64,000 nucleotides of DNA from an uncultured Desulfobacter sp. GTDB taxonomy: Bacteria; Desulfobacterota; Desulfobacteria; Desulfobacterales; Desulfobacteraceae. Where the stretch lies: assembly GCF_963666145.1 (NCBI RefSeq), contig NZ_OY762614.1, positions 3,648,501-3,712,500 on the forward strand. The letters run 5' to 3'. Positions within the stretch are counted from its first letter, which is position 1; each line of letters opens with the position of its first letter. The position numbers and the translations under genes were made by a program. This document shows, piece by piece, positions 26,129 through 33,344 of this stretch. Under the pieces are notes generated by a model. It had not been told where the DNA came from, made no database searches, and saw only the letters and a list, made by a program, of their open reading frames with translations.

Positions 26129-26170
26129 GACAATTCCTTTCGCGGGCTTTTGTCGCCTGAAACTTTAAAT

Positions 26171-26202
26171 AAAAAAAGCCGCAGGCGGTGTCTGCCTGCG
26201 GC
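26171..26202 (-). terminator. Intrinsic terminator acting as attenuator of aroF
   Basis: On the minus strand the stem GCCGCAGGC / GCCTGCGGC (9 perfect GC-rich pairs) closes a 7-base loop and is followed by a run of seven T residues. It lies between the leader peptide and the aroF start, 43 bases before the gene, so it must act within the aroF leader. Confidence 0.88.
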
Positions 26203-26236
26203 TTTAAAAATGATCTGCTTAGCGCAATACAGGCAG
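26192..26236 (-). promoter_or_regulatory. Antiterminator pairing of the aroF attenuator
   Basis: Seven bases inside the last leader codons (CTGCCTG on the minus strand, 26230-26236) are complementary to CAGGCAG (26192-26198), which spans the end of the terminator's 5' arm and the start of its loop. This pairing and the terminator stem are mutually exclusive. A ribosome stalled on the aromatic codons would leave the first arm free, while one reaching the stop codon at 26219 would cover it. Confidence 0.65.
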
Positions 26237-26296
26237 CCGGGTATAAAAATAATACCGGTAATAAAAGTAAAATTTGCCTGTTTTGCGGGTGTTCAT
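26219..26296 (-). CDS. Phe/Tyr-rich attenuator leader peptide of aroF
   Basis: A 25-residue open reading frame with an AAGGAA ribosome site about seven bases before its ATG. Residues 9-18 read FYFYYRYYFY: nine of ten codons are aromatic (in total three Phe and seven Tyr, no Trp). It ends with TAA 17 bases before the terminator stem begins. It lies behind a strong promoter and directly ahead of the terminator and aroF. The arrangement matches ribosome-mediated attenuation leaders such as pheA and trpE leaders, tuned here to tyrosine and phenylalanine charging. Confidence 0.88.
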   Translation of the reverse strand: MNTRKTGKFYFYYRYYFYTRLPVLR

Positions 26297-26328
26297 TTAA
26301 GAGTTCCTTTTTTATATCTGTGTTAAAA

Positions 26329-26357
26329 TCTATAGACTTGTTTCTTAGACGAGTCAA
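26329..26357 (-). promoter_or_regulatory. Promoter of the aroF leader
   Basis: On the minus strand, TTGACT (26352-26357) and TATAGA (26329-26334) are separated by exactly 17 bases, a near-consensus sigma-70 promoter. Transcription would begin about 25 bases upstream of the leader-peptide ATG at 26296. Confidence 0.8.
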
Positions 26358-26641
26358 GCCTTTAATTGTACCCTAATAAACATCTTAAAAATTATACATT
26401 TTTCTTCGGTTTAGCCATGCCTGGGATATTTCCCTGTCCTTTGGGCCATTGTTCTTTACATACGAAATGATGTCTGGTAATAAATTTTATAATTAGCTCA
26501 TTTTTTTACACAACAGCGTTTGATGGTCAAATTCTATAATTCACACAAACGATATGTTACAGATATTGCCGTACCGCCGGTACCGATCATTGGGCGTAAC
26601 CACAAAAATATCAGTATAGAGGATGGAAAGGAGCACGCGAT

Positions 26642-27868
26642 TTGTGTTTGGCACTGGAATATTTTGACGACGGCAGTTCATTTTTTGCGGTTGATCCCCT
26701 GTCCATAAATCCGGCAACCCTGGCCGACTTCTCTTTGTTTGAGCGGCATCCTTACCAAAACGGCATATTTCGGTTTCGCTGTCTGCTCACGGATGCCGAC
26801 ACCATCACGGTTGAACGTTTAAGGGAACTGCTGGGAAGCTGGAGTACGGTTTACATACACAATGACGAAGCCCAGGATTATAATGCATACATAAAGAAAA
26901 ATCTGAAGTTCATCCTTGATAATGACGCCCTTTCAACTTCAAAAAAGACAGGGATACTGGTTAACTTGTCCACGGATGCGATTAAAGAGGCCTTTGCCGC
27001 GCCGTTTGTGCCCCAGGCTAAGATCAACGAAACAGTAGTGCATCTTGAAAAATTTGTCTCCCAGGCCCTTGATTTTCTGTCGGATATCAAATCCTTAAGC
27101 GGCATCGCCGCCATGATCGGGCATGATTATGACACCCACACCCATTCGGTTAAGGTCGGCTGGCTGTGCGCGGTTTTTATAAAGGCCAACCCGGATCTTT
27201 TCGGCAGTCCCGGCAGGGAACGGTTAAAACAGATTCTTATCCAGGCGACGGTTGCCGGGTGTCTACACGATCTGGGCAAGGTGAAAATTCCTGAAAATGT
27301 GCTCCATAAACCCGGGCGTCTAAATAATCTTGAGTATGTCCTCATTCAGTCCCACCCCGCCTTTGCCATGGCCCTGCTGTTTGAAAAAAAGTTACCCAAT
27401 GAGACGATCCAGGCCATTTTGTATCACCATGAAAATGAAGACGGCAGCGGCTATCCCTGCGGCCTGGCCGGAGATGAGATTCCTCTGTCCGCTAAAATCT
27501 GCCATATTGCCGATGTGTTTGATGCACTGACCTCGGCAAGGCCGTATAAAAAAGGAAAATCCCCGGTTGAGGCCTTGAAAATTATGGCCGGCAAAAATCC
27601 GTACCTGGATACATTAAAGATTTTTGAAGCCGAGGCCGTTGAAAATGCCCGGCCGCCGGTAACGGCCATCGTGAGGGATGAACAGGACCCTAAGCTGCGG
27701 CGTTTAAGAGAACAGCAGATTGTTGAAGAAGAGGCGGCCAAACGGGTGGACGCCAGGGTGAAATTACGGGACCAGGGTATGTCCCACTGTTTTGATGCGG
27801 AACTGCTCAGGCGCTTTATTCAGACATTAAGCAAATCCGACAGCTTTGACCTTTCCGGCCTTTTTTGA
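26642..27868 (+). CDS. HD-GYP domain protein, probable c-di-GMP phosphodiesterase
   Basis: A 408-residue cytoplasmic protein starting from TTG 26642 with AAAGGAG seven bases upstream. An N-terminal region of unknown fold (about 1-125) precedes the HD-GYP domain (about 135-320). The domain carries the HD pair in AGCLHDLGK, YHHENEDGSGYP (the HHExxDGxGYP signature), and KICHIADVFDALTSARPYK. All key metal-binding and GYP residues are present, so hydrolysis of c-di-GMP is expected. It stands alone between the aroF promoter region and the yhbY operon. Confidence 0.88.
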   Translation: MCLALEYFDDGSSFFAVDPLSINPATLADFSLFERHPYQNGIFRFRCLLTDADTITVERLRELLGSWSTVYIHNDEAQDYNAYIKKNLKFILDNDALSTSKKTGILVNLSTDAIKEAFAAPFVPQAKINETVVHLEKFVSQALDFLSDIKSLSGIAAMIGHDYDTHTHSVKVGWLCAVFIKANPDLFGSPGRERLKQILIQATVAGCLHDLGKVKIPENVLHKPGRLNNLEYVLIQSHPAFAMALLFEKKLPNETIQAILYHHENEDGSGYPCGLAGDEIPLSAKICHIADVFDALTSARPYKKGKSPVEALKIMAGKNPYLDTLKIFEAEAVENARPPVTAIVRDEQDPKLRRLREQQIVEEEAAKRVDARVKLRDQGMSHCFDAELLRRFIQTLSKSDSFDLSGLF

Positions 27869-28082
27869 CATTTTTCTTGTCCCTCTTTCATTCCGATAGG
27901 ATATATCACATATACAGCGACGGTTTTTTTGTGTTGCTGCGCCGGGGTATATCCACAATCCGCAGTTTATGATAATATGACAAACCTGAAAAATGGATTT
28001 TAATTTGATAATATAGGAATTTGCATTTCCTGACATCAATGTATAACAGCCCGCACAAAGGGCGATAATTTAAGGATTTAAT

Positions 28083-28388
28083 GTGACACAACTTACCGGC
28101 GCCCAGCGCAAATATTTAAGGGGCCTTGCCCATAACTTGAACCCAGCCGCTTTTGTGGGGGCAAAGGGCTTGACAGACGCCATGATTCAAGAGGCGGACA
28201 ATGCCCTGAACACATCTGAACTGATCAAGATAAAATTTATTGATCACAAGGAAAAGGATGTAAAGGCTGCTTTGCTTGATGAGATTACGGCTCGGCTTAA
28301 ATGCCATCTTGCTGGAACCATCGGCCATGTGGCTGTCCTTTACCGCTCCAATCCAGATCCGGGAAAACAAAAAATTACTTTGGTGTGA
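28083..28388 (+). CDS. yhbY: YhbY-family ribosome-associated RNA-binding protein
   Basis: A 101-residue CRM-domain protein starting from GTG 28083. The signature LTGAQRKYLRGLAHNLNPAAFVGAKGLTDAMIQEADNAL is complete, followed by the conserved ELIKIKF and IGHVAVLYR. E. coli YhbY binds pre-50S particles. The ATG two bases upstream is out of frame and followed by a stop. Confidence 0.92.
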   Translation: MTQLTGAQRKYLRGLAHNLNPAAFVGAKGLTDAMIQEADNALNTSELIKIKFIDHKEKDVKAALLDEITARLKCHLAGTIGHVAVLYRSNPDPGKQKITLV

Positions 28389-28396
28389 TCCAACGG

Positions 28397-28432
28397 TCGT
28401 GGGTCGATCCGGTCTATCATTACCCCGGCCCA
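28397..28432. repeat. Dispersed repeat, copy C
   Basis: This short segment between yhbY and the hydrolase gene reads CGTGGGTCGATCCGGTCTAT, then CATTACCCCGG. It shares GATCCGGTCTAT with copy B at 12341-12384. Confidence 0.4.
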
Positions 28433-28471
28433 ATTTAATGAAAATTAGGCGATTTGAAGGGAGAGACTGTT

Positions 28472-29344
28472 ATGCAGGATACTTCATTTATTGTTTTGCG
28501 GGGCAACAGTATGCGTTTGGACGGCGGCACCATGTTCGGCAACGCGGCCAAAGCCCTGTGGCAGAAATGGGTCCCGGCAGATGAAAACGGCATGATTGAT
28601 ATTTCTTCAAACTGTCTGCTGGTGAAAACCGGGGATTACAACATCTTGTTTGAGACCGGATGCGGTGCATATCTGTCCCCTGACATGAAACAGCGGTTTT
28701 CGATGAATGAAGACGCGCATGTGCTGATGCAGTCCCTGGCAGAATATGGCTTAAGTGATGCGGACATCACTCATGTTGTGCTGTCCCATCTTCATTTTGA
28801 CCATGCCGGCGGACTTTTAAGCGCCTGGGCGCAGGATCATGAACCTGCCCTGCTTTTTCCCAAAGCTCTTTTTGTGACAGGCGAAGAACATTTCAAGCGC
28901 TCCAAATCCCCCCATTACCGGGACCGTGCCTCATTTATTCCAGGCCTTGCTGAAAAGCTCCAGGGCTCAGGGCGGCTCGTGCTCAAGCAGGGCGGCAACC
29001 GTTTGGTTGTGGGGGGGCTGACCATTGAATTTTTCCAAAGCCAGGGCCACACCCCGGGAATGCTTGTCTCCTGGATCCATGCTAAAAACGGAACGGTTGT
29101 GTATACCGCAGATCTTATTCCGGGACTGCCTTGGGTCAACCTACCCATCACCATGGGATATGACCGATTTGCCGAAAAGCTGGTGGACGAGAAAAAACAG
29201 ATGCTGGACCGGGCCGTTGATGAAGACGCCCTGCTGGTATTTCCCCATGACCCCGGCCATGTGGCTGCCCGGGTTGAAATGAATCCCGCGAAAAAAAGGG
29301 TGATGCCGGCAACGGTTTTTGACTCTTTAAATATGACGATTTAA
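28472..29344 (+). CDS. Metallo-beta-lactamase-fold hydrolase
   Basis: A 290-residue hydrolase starting from ATG 28472 with GAAGGGAG before it; a TTG six codons up is unlikely. The zinc motif is HVVLSHLHFDHAGG, with further ligands in GHTPGMLVSW, YTADLIPG and FPHDPGH. This arrangement fits lactonase- or quorum-quenching-like MBL proteins and also general thioester/phosphodiester hydrolases; the substrate cannot be told. It is spaced 20 bases from the YchF-like gene, so they may share an operon. Confidence 0.85.
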   Translation: MQDTSFIVLRGNSMRLDGGTMFGNAAKALWQKWVPADENGMIDISSNCLLVKTGDYNILFETGCGAYLSPDMKQRFSMNEDAHVLMQSLAEYGLSDADITHVVLSHLHFDHAGGLLSAWAQDHEPALLFPKALFVTGEEHFKRSKSPHYRDRASFIPGLAEKLQGSGRLVLKQGGNRLVVGGLTIEFFQSQGHTPGMLVSWIHAKNGTVVYTADLIPGLPWVNLPITMGYDRFAEKLVDEKKQMLDRAVDEDALLVFPHDPGHVAARVEMNPAKKRVMPATVFDSLNMTI

Positions 29345-29364
29345 GAAAAGGACAAACATAAAAG

Positions 29365-30435
29365 ATGAAGGTAGGCATTATCGGACTGCCCCAGACAGGG
29401 AAGAAAACATTGTTCCAGATCCTGACCGGAAACGAGATTACGGACCCGGCCAAAGCATTTAAGCCGGTGCCGGGCACCGCAGATATTTTGGATTCCAGAT
29501 TTGACCGGTTGGTGGAGATGTATGTCCCCAAAAAAAATGTCCGGGCGCGTCTTGACCTGGTGCTGCTGCCCAAAATGGAGGCTGAGACCATTTCCAAAGG
29601 GGATATTTTCAAGGATATCTCAGATATGGACGCGGTGTGCCATGTGGTCCGGGCCTTTGAGGATGAGGCGGTTTATCATGCTGATGGTAGCGTGGATGCC
29701 CTGCGTGATTTTGATATGGTGAATTCCGAACTTGTGATGCACGATCAGATTTTTGTGGAAAAGCGCATCGAGCGCCTCTCGGCCATGGTCAAGAAAATCA
29801 AGGATGATGACCAGAAAAAAGAGCTGGTTCTCATGGAGAAGATGCTGGTCCACCTGGAACAGGAATTGCCCCTTCGTCTGCTTGAGTTATCCGAAGACGA
29901 GGATAAGCTGATTCGCTCCTATCCGTTTATCACACTGAAAAAGCTGGTGGTTGCGGTCAATGTGGGTGAAGATGATCTTGGCAATACGGATATATTAGAA
30001 GCGTTTAAAGAGAGTTGTGATGCCCTGGACATAGAGGCGATGCTGGTTTCGGCCAAGGTGGAGGCGGAAATCGCCATGCTGGACAGTGCCGAGGAAAAAC
30101 AGGAGTTCCTTGAGGATTTAGGCATTACCTCCACGGCCCTGGAAACCTTGACCGCCAGTTGCCTGAAGTCGTTGAACCTGATTTCGTTTTTCACTGTGGG
30201 CACAGACGAAGTCCGGCAGTGGCTGGTGAGAAAAGAAGCCAAAGCCCCCATAGCGGCCGGTGTCATCCATTCTGATCTTGAGCGCGGATTTATCCGGGCC
30301 GAAGTGTTCAAATATGATGAACTCATGTCGTTTGGCTCCGAAGCAGAGCTGAAAAAGAACGGCAAGTTCTATGTGGAAGGCAAGGAGTACGTGGTCCAGG
30401 ACGGAGATATTTTAAATATCCGATTTTCAGTATAG
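29365..30435 (+). CDS. Degenerate YchF-like (OBG superfamily) ATPase paralogue with TGS domain
   Basis: The 356-residue protein follows YchF in length and order: an N-terminal G-domain, helical insert (FEDEAVYHADGSVDALRDFDMVNSELVMHD matches the YchF pattern) and a C-terminal TGS/DUF933 region ending ADGDILNI-like (VVQDGDILNIRFSV). The nucleotide site is altered. The P-loop reads GLPQTGKKT, with Lys in place of the Ser/Thr that normally coordinates Mg, and the DxxG switch is replaced by VLLPKMEAET. The NxxE-type base-recognition motif is still seen in VAVNVGEDDL. This looks like a divergent YchF paralogue with altered or lost hydrolysis and not canonical ychF. Confidence 0.75.
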   Translation: MKVGIIGLPQTGKKTLFQILTGNEITDPAKAFKPVPGTADILDSRFDRLVEMYVPKKNVRARLDLVLLPKMEAETISKGDIFKDISDMDAVCHVVRAFEDEAVYHADGSVDALRDFDMVNSELVMHDQIFVEKRIERLSAMVKKIKDDDQKKELVLMEKMLVHLEQELPLRLLELSEDEDKLIRSYPFITLKKLVVAVNVGEDDLGNTDILEAFKESCDALDIEAMLVSAKVEAEIAMLDSAEEKQEFLEDLGITSTALETLTASCLKSLNLISFFTVGTDEVRQWLVRKEAKAPIAAGVIHSDLERGFIRAEVFKYDELMSFGSEAELKKNGKFYVEGKEYVVQDGDILNIRFSV

Positions 30436-30445
30436 TCCTTCAACT

Positions 30446-30514
30446 CATACACAAAAAATAAAAAACCGGTAACCCAAACAAAATAGGTTACCGGTTTTTT
30501 ATTTTTTGTGTATG
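30446..30514. terminator. Bidirectional terminator with 29-bp perfect arms
   Basis: The arms 30446-30474 and 30486-30514 are exact reverse complements, with an 11-base loop. The GC core is ACCGGTAACC / GGTTACCGGT, flanked by A-rich and T-rich tracts on both sides, as expected for termination on either strand. It separates the plus-strand YchF-like gene from the convergent minus-strand genes. Confidence 0.88.
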
Positions 30515-30527
30515 TTTTACGAGGTCC

Positions 30528-30653
30528 GTGTTTGGGCGCAAAGTTGCCCATATGCAAGGCGCAGAAAAAATTTGTAACCGGAGCAACCTAATGGTTGTGA
30601 GGATTGCAATTTTTTCTGCAACGCCGCAGATGGGTGACTTTGCGTTCAAACAC
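30528..30653. repeat. Large imperfect palindrome (MITE-like)
   Basis: The ends GTGTTTG...CAAACAC match. The left arm GTTTGGGCGCAAAG...GCCCAT...GCAGAAAAAATT pairs with the right arm's complement GTTTGAACGCAAAG...ACCCAT...GCAGAAAAAATT over about 46 bases with roughly ten differences. The centre holds a small hairpin CAACC-TAAT-GGTTG. It reaches the stop codon of the minus-strand gene at 30653. Confidence 0.6.
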
Positions 30654-31057
30654 TATTCCGGGGCGTTGCTGTGTGCTTCTGTAAGCTTCTCTTTGAGATT
30701 CGCCACTTCCTGCTCATCATATTCATACAGGTCAAAGCAGCATGCGTCCTCACCCAGAAGTCCTTCGGGTACATGGTCCCCTTCTTCATCGGGATCAGTC
30801 ACCAGGTCGGCGTAAAAACAAACAGACAGCCAGCGGTCATCGGGATCATCATCAATGACATCCACCATGGCAAACAGCGGACGTTTGGCCTGGGCTGTAT
30901 GTTTAGGTCGAAAGGAGTAGCTCACCCCGGGGCGGCTGACAAATTCAAGGGTGATGTCGGACAGTGTGTTGACATGATCCACAAGCTCGGTAAAGGCCTT
31001 GCGGGTCTGGTTATCATTATCTTTCCAGTCATTTAATAGCGCGTCAAGTTCTTCCAT
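30653..31057 (-). CDS. Acidic conserved hypothetical protein
   Basis: A 134-residue soluble, strongly acidic protein with no recognised domain. It opens MEELDALLNDWKDNDNQTRKAF, has a beta-rich middle (LEFVSRPGVSYSFRP, LFAMVDVIDDDPDDRWLSVCFYADLV), and an acidic CCFDLYEYDEQEV segment. It is three bases downstream of moaB on the same strand, so it is probably cotranscribed with pyrR and moaB. Function unknown. Confidence 0.7.
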   Translation of the reverse strand: MEELDALLNDWKDNDNQTRKAFTELVDHVNTLSDITLEFVSRPGVSYSFRPKHTAQAKRPLFAMVDVIDDDPDDRWLSVCFYADLVTDPDEEGDHVPEGLLGEDACCFDLYEYDEQEVANLKEKLTEAHSNAPE

Positions 31058-31060
31058 AAT

Positions 31061-31564
31061 CTATTCCTTTGCGTGTTTAACTAAATGTCCAAGTTCCGGG
31101 AAAATCAGATCGTTGCAGGCCAGTTTGCAGGCATTAAGACTGCCGGGCATGCAGAAGACGGCTGTGCCTTTGATGAAGCCTGCCGTGGCCCGGGATAAAA
31201 TGGCGGCCGAATCAATCTGTTCAAAACTGAGCTGGGCAAATACCGGCCCGAAGGCTGTCAGCTCCTTGTCAAACAGGGGACGCACCGCCTCTATGGTCAC
31301 ATCTTTGGGGCTGATGCCGGTCCCTCCGGTCATGATGACGGCATGGGGGGCGATGCGCTCAATAATATGTTCAAGCGCCTCTGTGATGGCATTGGCATCA
31401 TCGGGGAGCACCTGGTGAATCACCACTTCATGCCCCTCTTTTTTACTCTGTTTTTTGATCCACAAACCGCTTTTGTCATTGTCCAGGGTCCGGGTGGAGG
31501 ACATGGATAATATGGCGATTTTAAGGTGTTTGGGTAAGGATATTCGATGGGGATGCGTGTTCAT
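31061..31564 (-). CDS. moaB: Molybdenum cofactor biosynthesis protein MoaB/MogA
   Basis: A 167-residue MoCF-domain protein, predicted to adenylylate molybdopterin before metal insertion. The key motifs are TRTLDNDKSGLWIKKQ, the phosphate-binding MTGGTGISPKDVTIEAVRPLF, and the later GSLNACKLACNDLIFPEL. The GTG/SNS-type MoaB versus MogA split cannot be decided by eye; the shorter length favours MoaB. Its start overlaps pyrR by one base. Confidence 0.9.
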   Translation of the reverse strand: MNTHPHRISLPKHLKIAILSMSSTRTLDNDKSGLWIKKQSKKEGHEVVIHQVLPDDANAITEALEHIIERIAPHAVIMTGGTGISPKDVTIEAVRPLFDKELTAFGPVFAQLSFEQIDSAAILSRATAGFIKGTAVFCMPGSLNACKLACNDLIFPELGHLVKHAKE

Positions 31565-32103
31565 TAGATGCTTAACTCCCTGTAAACACAGTCTTCCTGA
31601 TCCTGTTCCCGGACATGTACGTGGATCATGTCTTCGGGTTCCGTGTCCGCAAAGATCCCCTGGTAGTCTGCCTGGATGGGCAGTTCCCTGTGGCCTCGGT
31701 CCACCAGAATGGCCAGCTCAATGCGGGCGGGTCTGCCGAAATCCATCAACGCTTCCATGGCCGCTCGGATGGTTCTGCCGGTGAACAGCACATCATCCAC
31801 CAGGATAATTTCTTTGTCATCCACGGAAAAAGGGATGTTCGACGGCCTTACCGTGGGCTGATGGCTGATTTTTGTCCAGTCGTCCCGGTACATGTTGATG
31901 TCCATGGATCCCACAGGCGGCGCTGTGCCTTCAATGGCTGCGATCTGTTCTGCCAGACGTTTTGCAAGAAAATCCCCCCGGGTTTGAATTCCCACCAGGG
32001 CGAGGTTTTTGACCCCTTTGTGTTTTTCAATGATTTCGTAGGCAATGCGGGTGATGATCCGTTTGTAGTCCTGATCATTGAGAATGCTCTTTTTTTTTGT
32101 CAT
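31564..32103 (-). CDS. pyrR: PyrR bifunctional pyrimidine regulator / uracil phosphoribosyltransferase
   Basis: A 179-residue type I phosphoribosyltransferase. Landmarks are the PRPP-binding IILVDDVLFTGRTIRAAMEAL, RGHRELPIQADYQG, and the N-terminal ITRIAYEIIEKHKG. In Gram-positives PyrR binds pyr mRNA and also has UPRTase activity. No pyr genes are adjacent here, and the gene is coupled to moaB instead. Whether it regulates RNA in this lineage cannot be told from the sequence. Confidence 0.92.
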   Translation of the reverse strand: MTKKKSILNDQDYKRIITRIAYEIIEKHKGVKNLALVGIQTRGDFLAKRLAEQIAAIEGTAPPVGSMDINMYRDDWTKISHQPTVRPSNIPFSVDDKEIILVDDVLFTGRTIRAAMEALMDFGRPARIELAILVDRGHRELPIQADYQGIFADTEPEDMIHVHVREQDQEDCVYRELSI

Positions 32104-32174
32104 GATATGCCTTTTTACTGTTCGGGTACGCCCTAAAAGTTTTTTCTACCATCTTTTTTTTAGCACGGCAACAC

Positions 32175-32202
32175 CTTGATTTCTTATTCGGGTTCGTATA
32201 AT
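32175..32202 (+). promoter_or_regulatory. Candidate promoter of the mobA-moaE-moaC operon
   Basis: A perfect -10 TATAAT (32197-32202) lies 16 bases after CTTGAT (32175-32180), about 90 bases upstream of the mobA start. Confidence 0.45.
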
Positions 32203-32292
32203 CAACAAATGTATATAGGACATCATCATTAAATTTCCGGAAACGCAACAAACCCATTTAGAAAATAATAAACCAAAAAGGCATTAAAGGCG

Positions 32293-32919
32293 TTGGAAAA
32301 ATTAGACTGCACAGGCGTGATCCTGGCCGGCGGCTGCAACAGCAGATTGCCCGGTATAAACAAGGCATTTCATAAAGTTGGATCAAATACCATGCTGGAT
32401 CGGATTTATACCCTGTTTTCCACGATGTTTAAGGAAGTGATCCTGGTGGTCAATGAGCCGGCGCTGTTTTTGGACATCGACGCGTTGGTGGTAACGGATA
32501 TTGATCCGTCCCGATGTTCACTGGCAGGGCTTCATGCAGGACTTTTTCATGCAGATTCTGAGTGGATCTATGTCACGGCCTGTGATGTGCCGTTTGTCAG
32601 TGAAAAGATTATACTCTATCTTTATAGCCAAATCAGTCCCGGTAAGCAGGTGATCATACCCAAAACCTGGGAGGGGCTGGAGCCGTTGGCCGCTCTGTAC
32701 CATAAATCCTGTCTGCCGAGAATTGAGGCCACCCTTGAAAAAAAGATATTTATGGTTAAAAAATTTTATAAGCCTGAACGGGTCAAGCAGATTTCGCCCC
32801 AGATCCTTGAGACTCTGGACCCGGAATTGCGTTTTAAATTTAATGTGAACACGTCTGCTGACCTTGAGACAGCCCGGGAAATGGAGCAGGTTTCAAACCC
32901 TGGACATGGGCGTGAATAA
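32293..32919 (+). CDS. mobA: Molybdenum cofactor guanylyltransferase-like MobA
   Basis: A 208-residue nucleotidyltransferase that would attach GMP to molybdopterin to make the MGD form. The start is TTG 32293 with a weak AAAGGC before it. The nucleotide-binding motif is VILAGGCNSRLPGINKAF, a slightly divergent form of LAGGxSxRMGxDKA, and the metal Asp is in VTACDVPFV. A close relative such as MocA could also explain it, but the Mo-cofactor neighbours (moaE, moaC, moaB) favour MobA. Confidence 0.82.
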   Translation: MEKLDCTGVILAGGCNSRLPGINKAFHKVGSNTMLDRIYTLFSTMFKEVILVVNEPALFLDIDALVVTDIDPSRCSLAGLHAGLFHADSEWIYVTACDVPFVSEKIILYLYSQISPGKQVIIPKTWEGLEPLAALYHKSCLPRIEATLEKKIFMVKKFYKPERVKQISPQILETLDPELRFKFNVNTSADLETAREMEQVSNPGHGRE

Positions 32920-32957
32920 ACGAGAAAATAACTAAGATTAAATTGTAAGGAGTACCC

Positions 32958-33317
32958 ATGGATTTACCCGCAATGATAAACCAGATGAAAAATCATCCCG
33001 ATTTTTCCAAGGCCGGAATGGTACTGTACCACAATGGCGTGGTCCGGGACAGTTCCCGGGACGGCAGGGCTGTCACCGGCCTGAGCATCACCGTAGATCA
33101 AAAAAAACTTGATGAAATTTTAGACCAGACCCGGGCCATGCCCGGTATTGTGGAAGTGTTGGTACATATCAATTCAGATGTCCCGCTGATGGTGGGAGAT
33201 GATGTGATGTTTCTGGCCGTGGCAGGTGATATTCGCGAACACGTGATTGATGGATTAACCCATTGCCTGAACCGGATAAAAACAGAAGCCACATCCAAAA
33301 ATCAGGTGTTTGCCTGA
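32958..33317 (+). CDS. moaE: Molybdopterin synthase catalytic subunit MoaE-like
   Basis: A 119-residue protein with the MoaE order: GMVLYHNGVVRDSSRDG (the family's GAVVTFxGxVR region), ITVDQKKLDEIL, and a C-terminal GDDVMFLAVAGDIREHVIDGLTHCLNRIKTEA. It is clearly shorter than E. coli MoaE (150 aa); the catalytic Lys region appears as RIKTEATSKN. No moaD is seen nearby. It has a strong AAGGAG site. Confidence 0.78.
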   Translation: MDLPAMINQMKNHPDFSKAGMVLYHNGVVRDSSRDGRAVTGLSITVDQKKLDEILDQTRAMPGIVEVLVHINSDVPLMVGDDVMFLAVAGDIREHVIDGLTHCLNRIKTEATSKNQVFA

Positions 33318-33344
33318 TTCGGTTTGACCATTAAAGGAGTTGAA

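Noticed and set aside
30528..30653. Resemblance of the CGCAAAG word to a cyclic-di-GMP riboswitch
   Set aside because: The rest of the GEMM consensus and P1-P3 layout are not present; the palindromic arms explain the sequence better.
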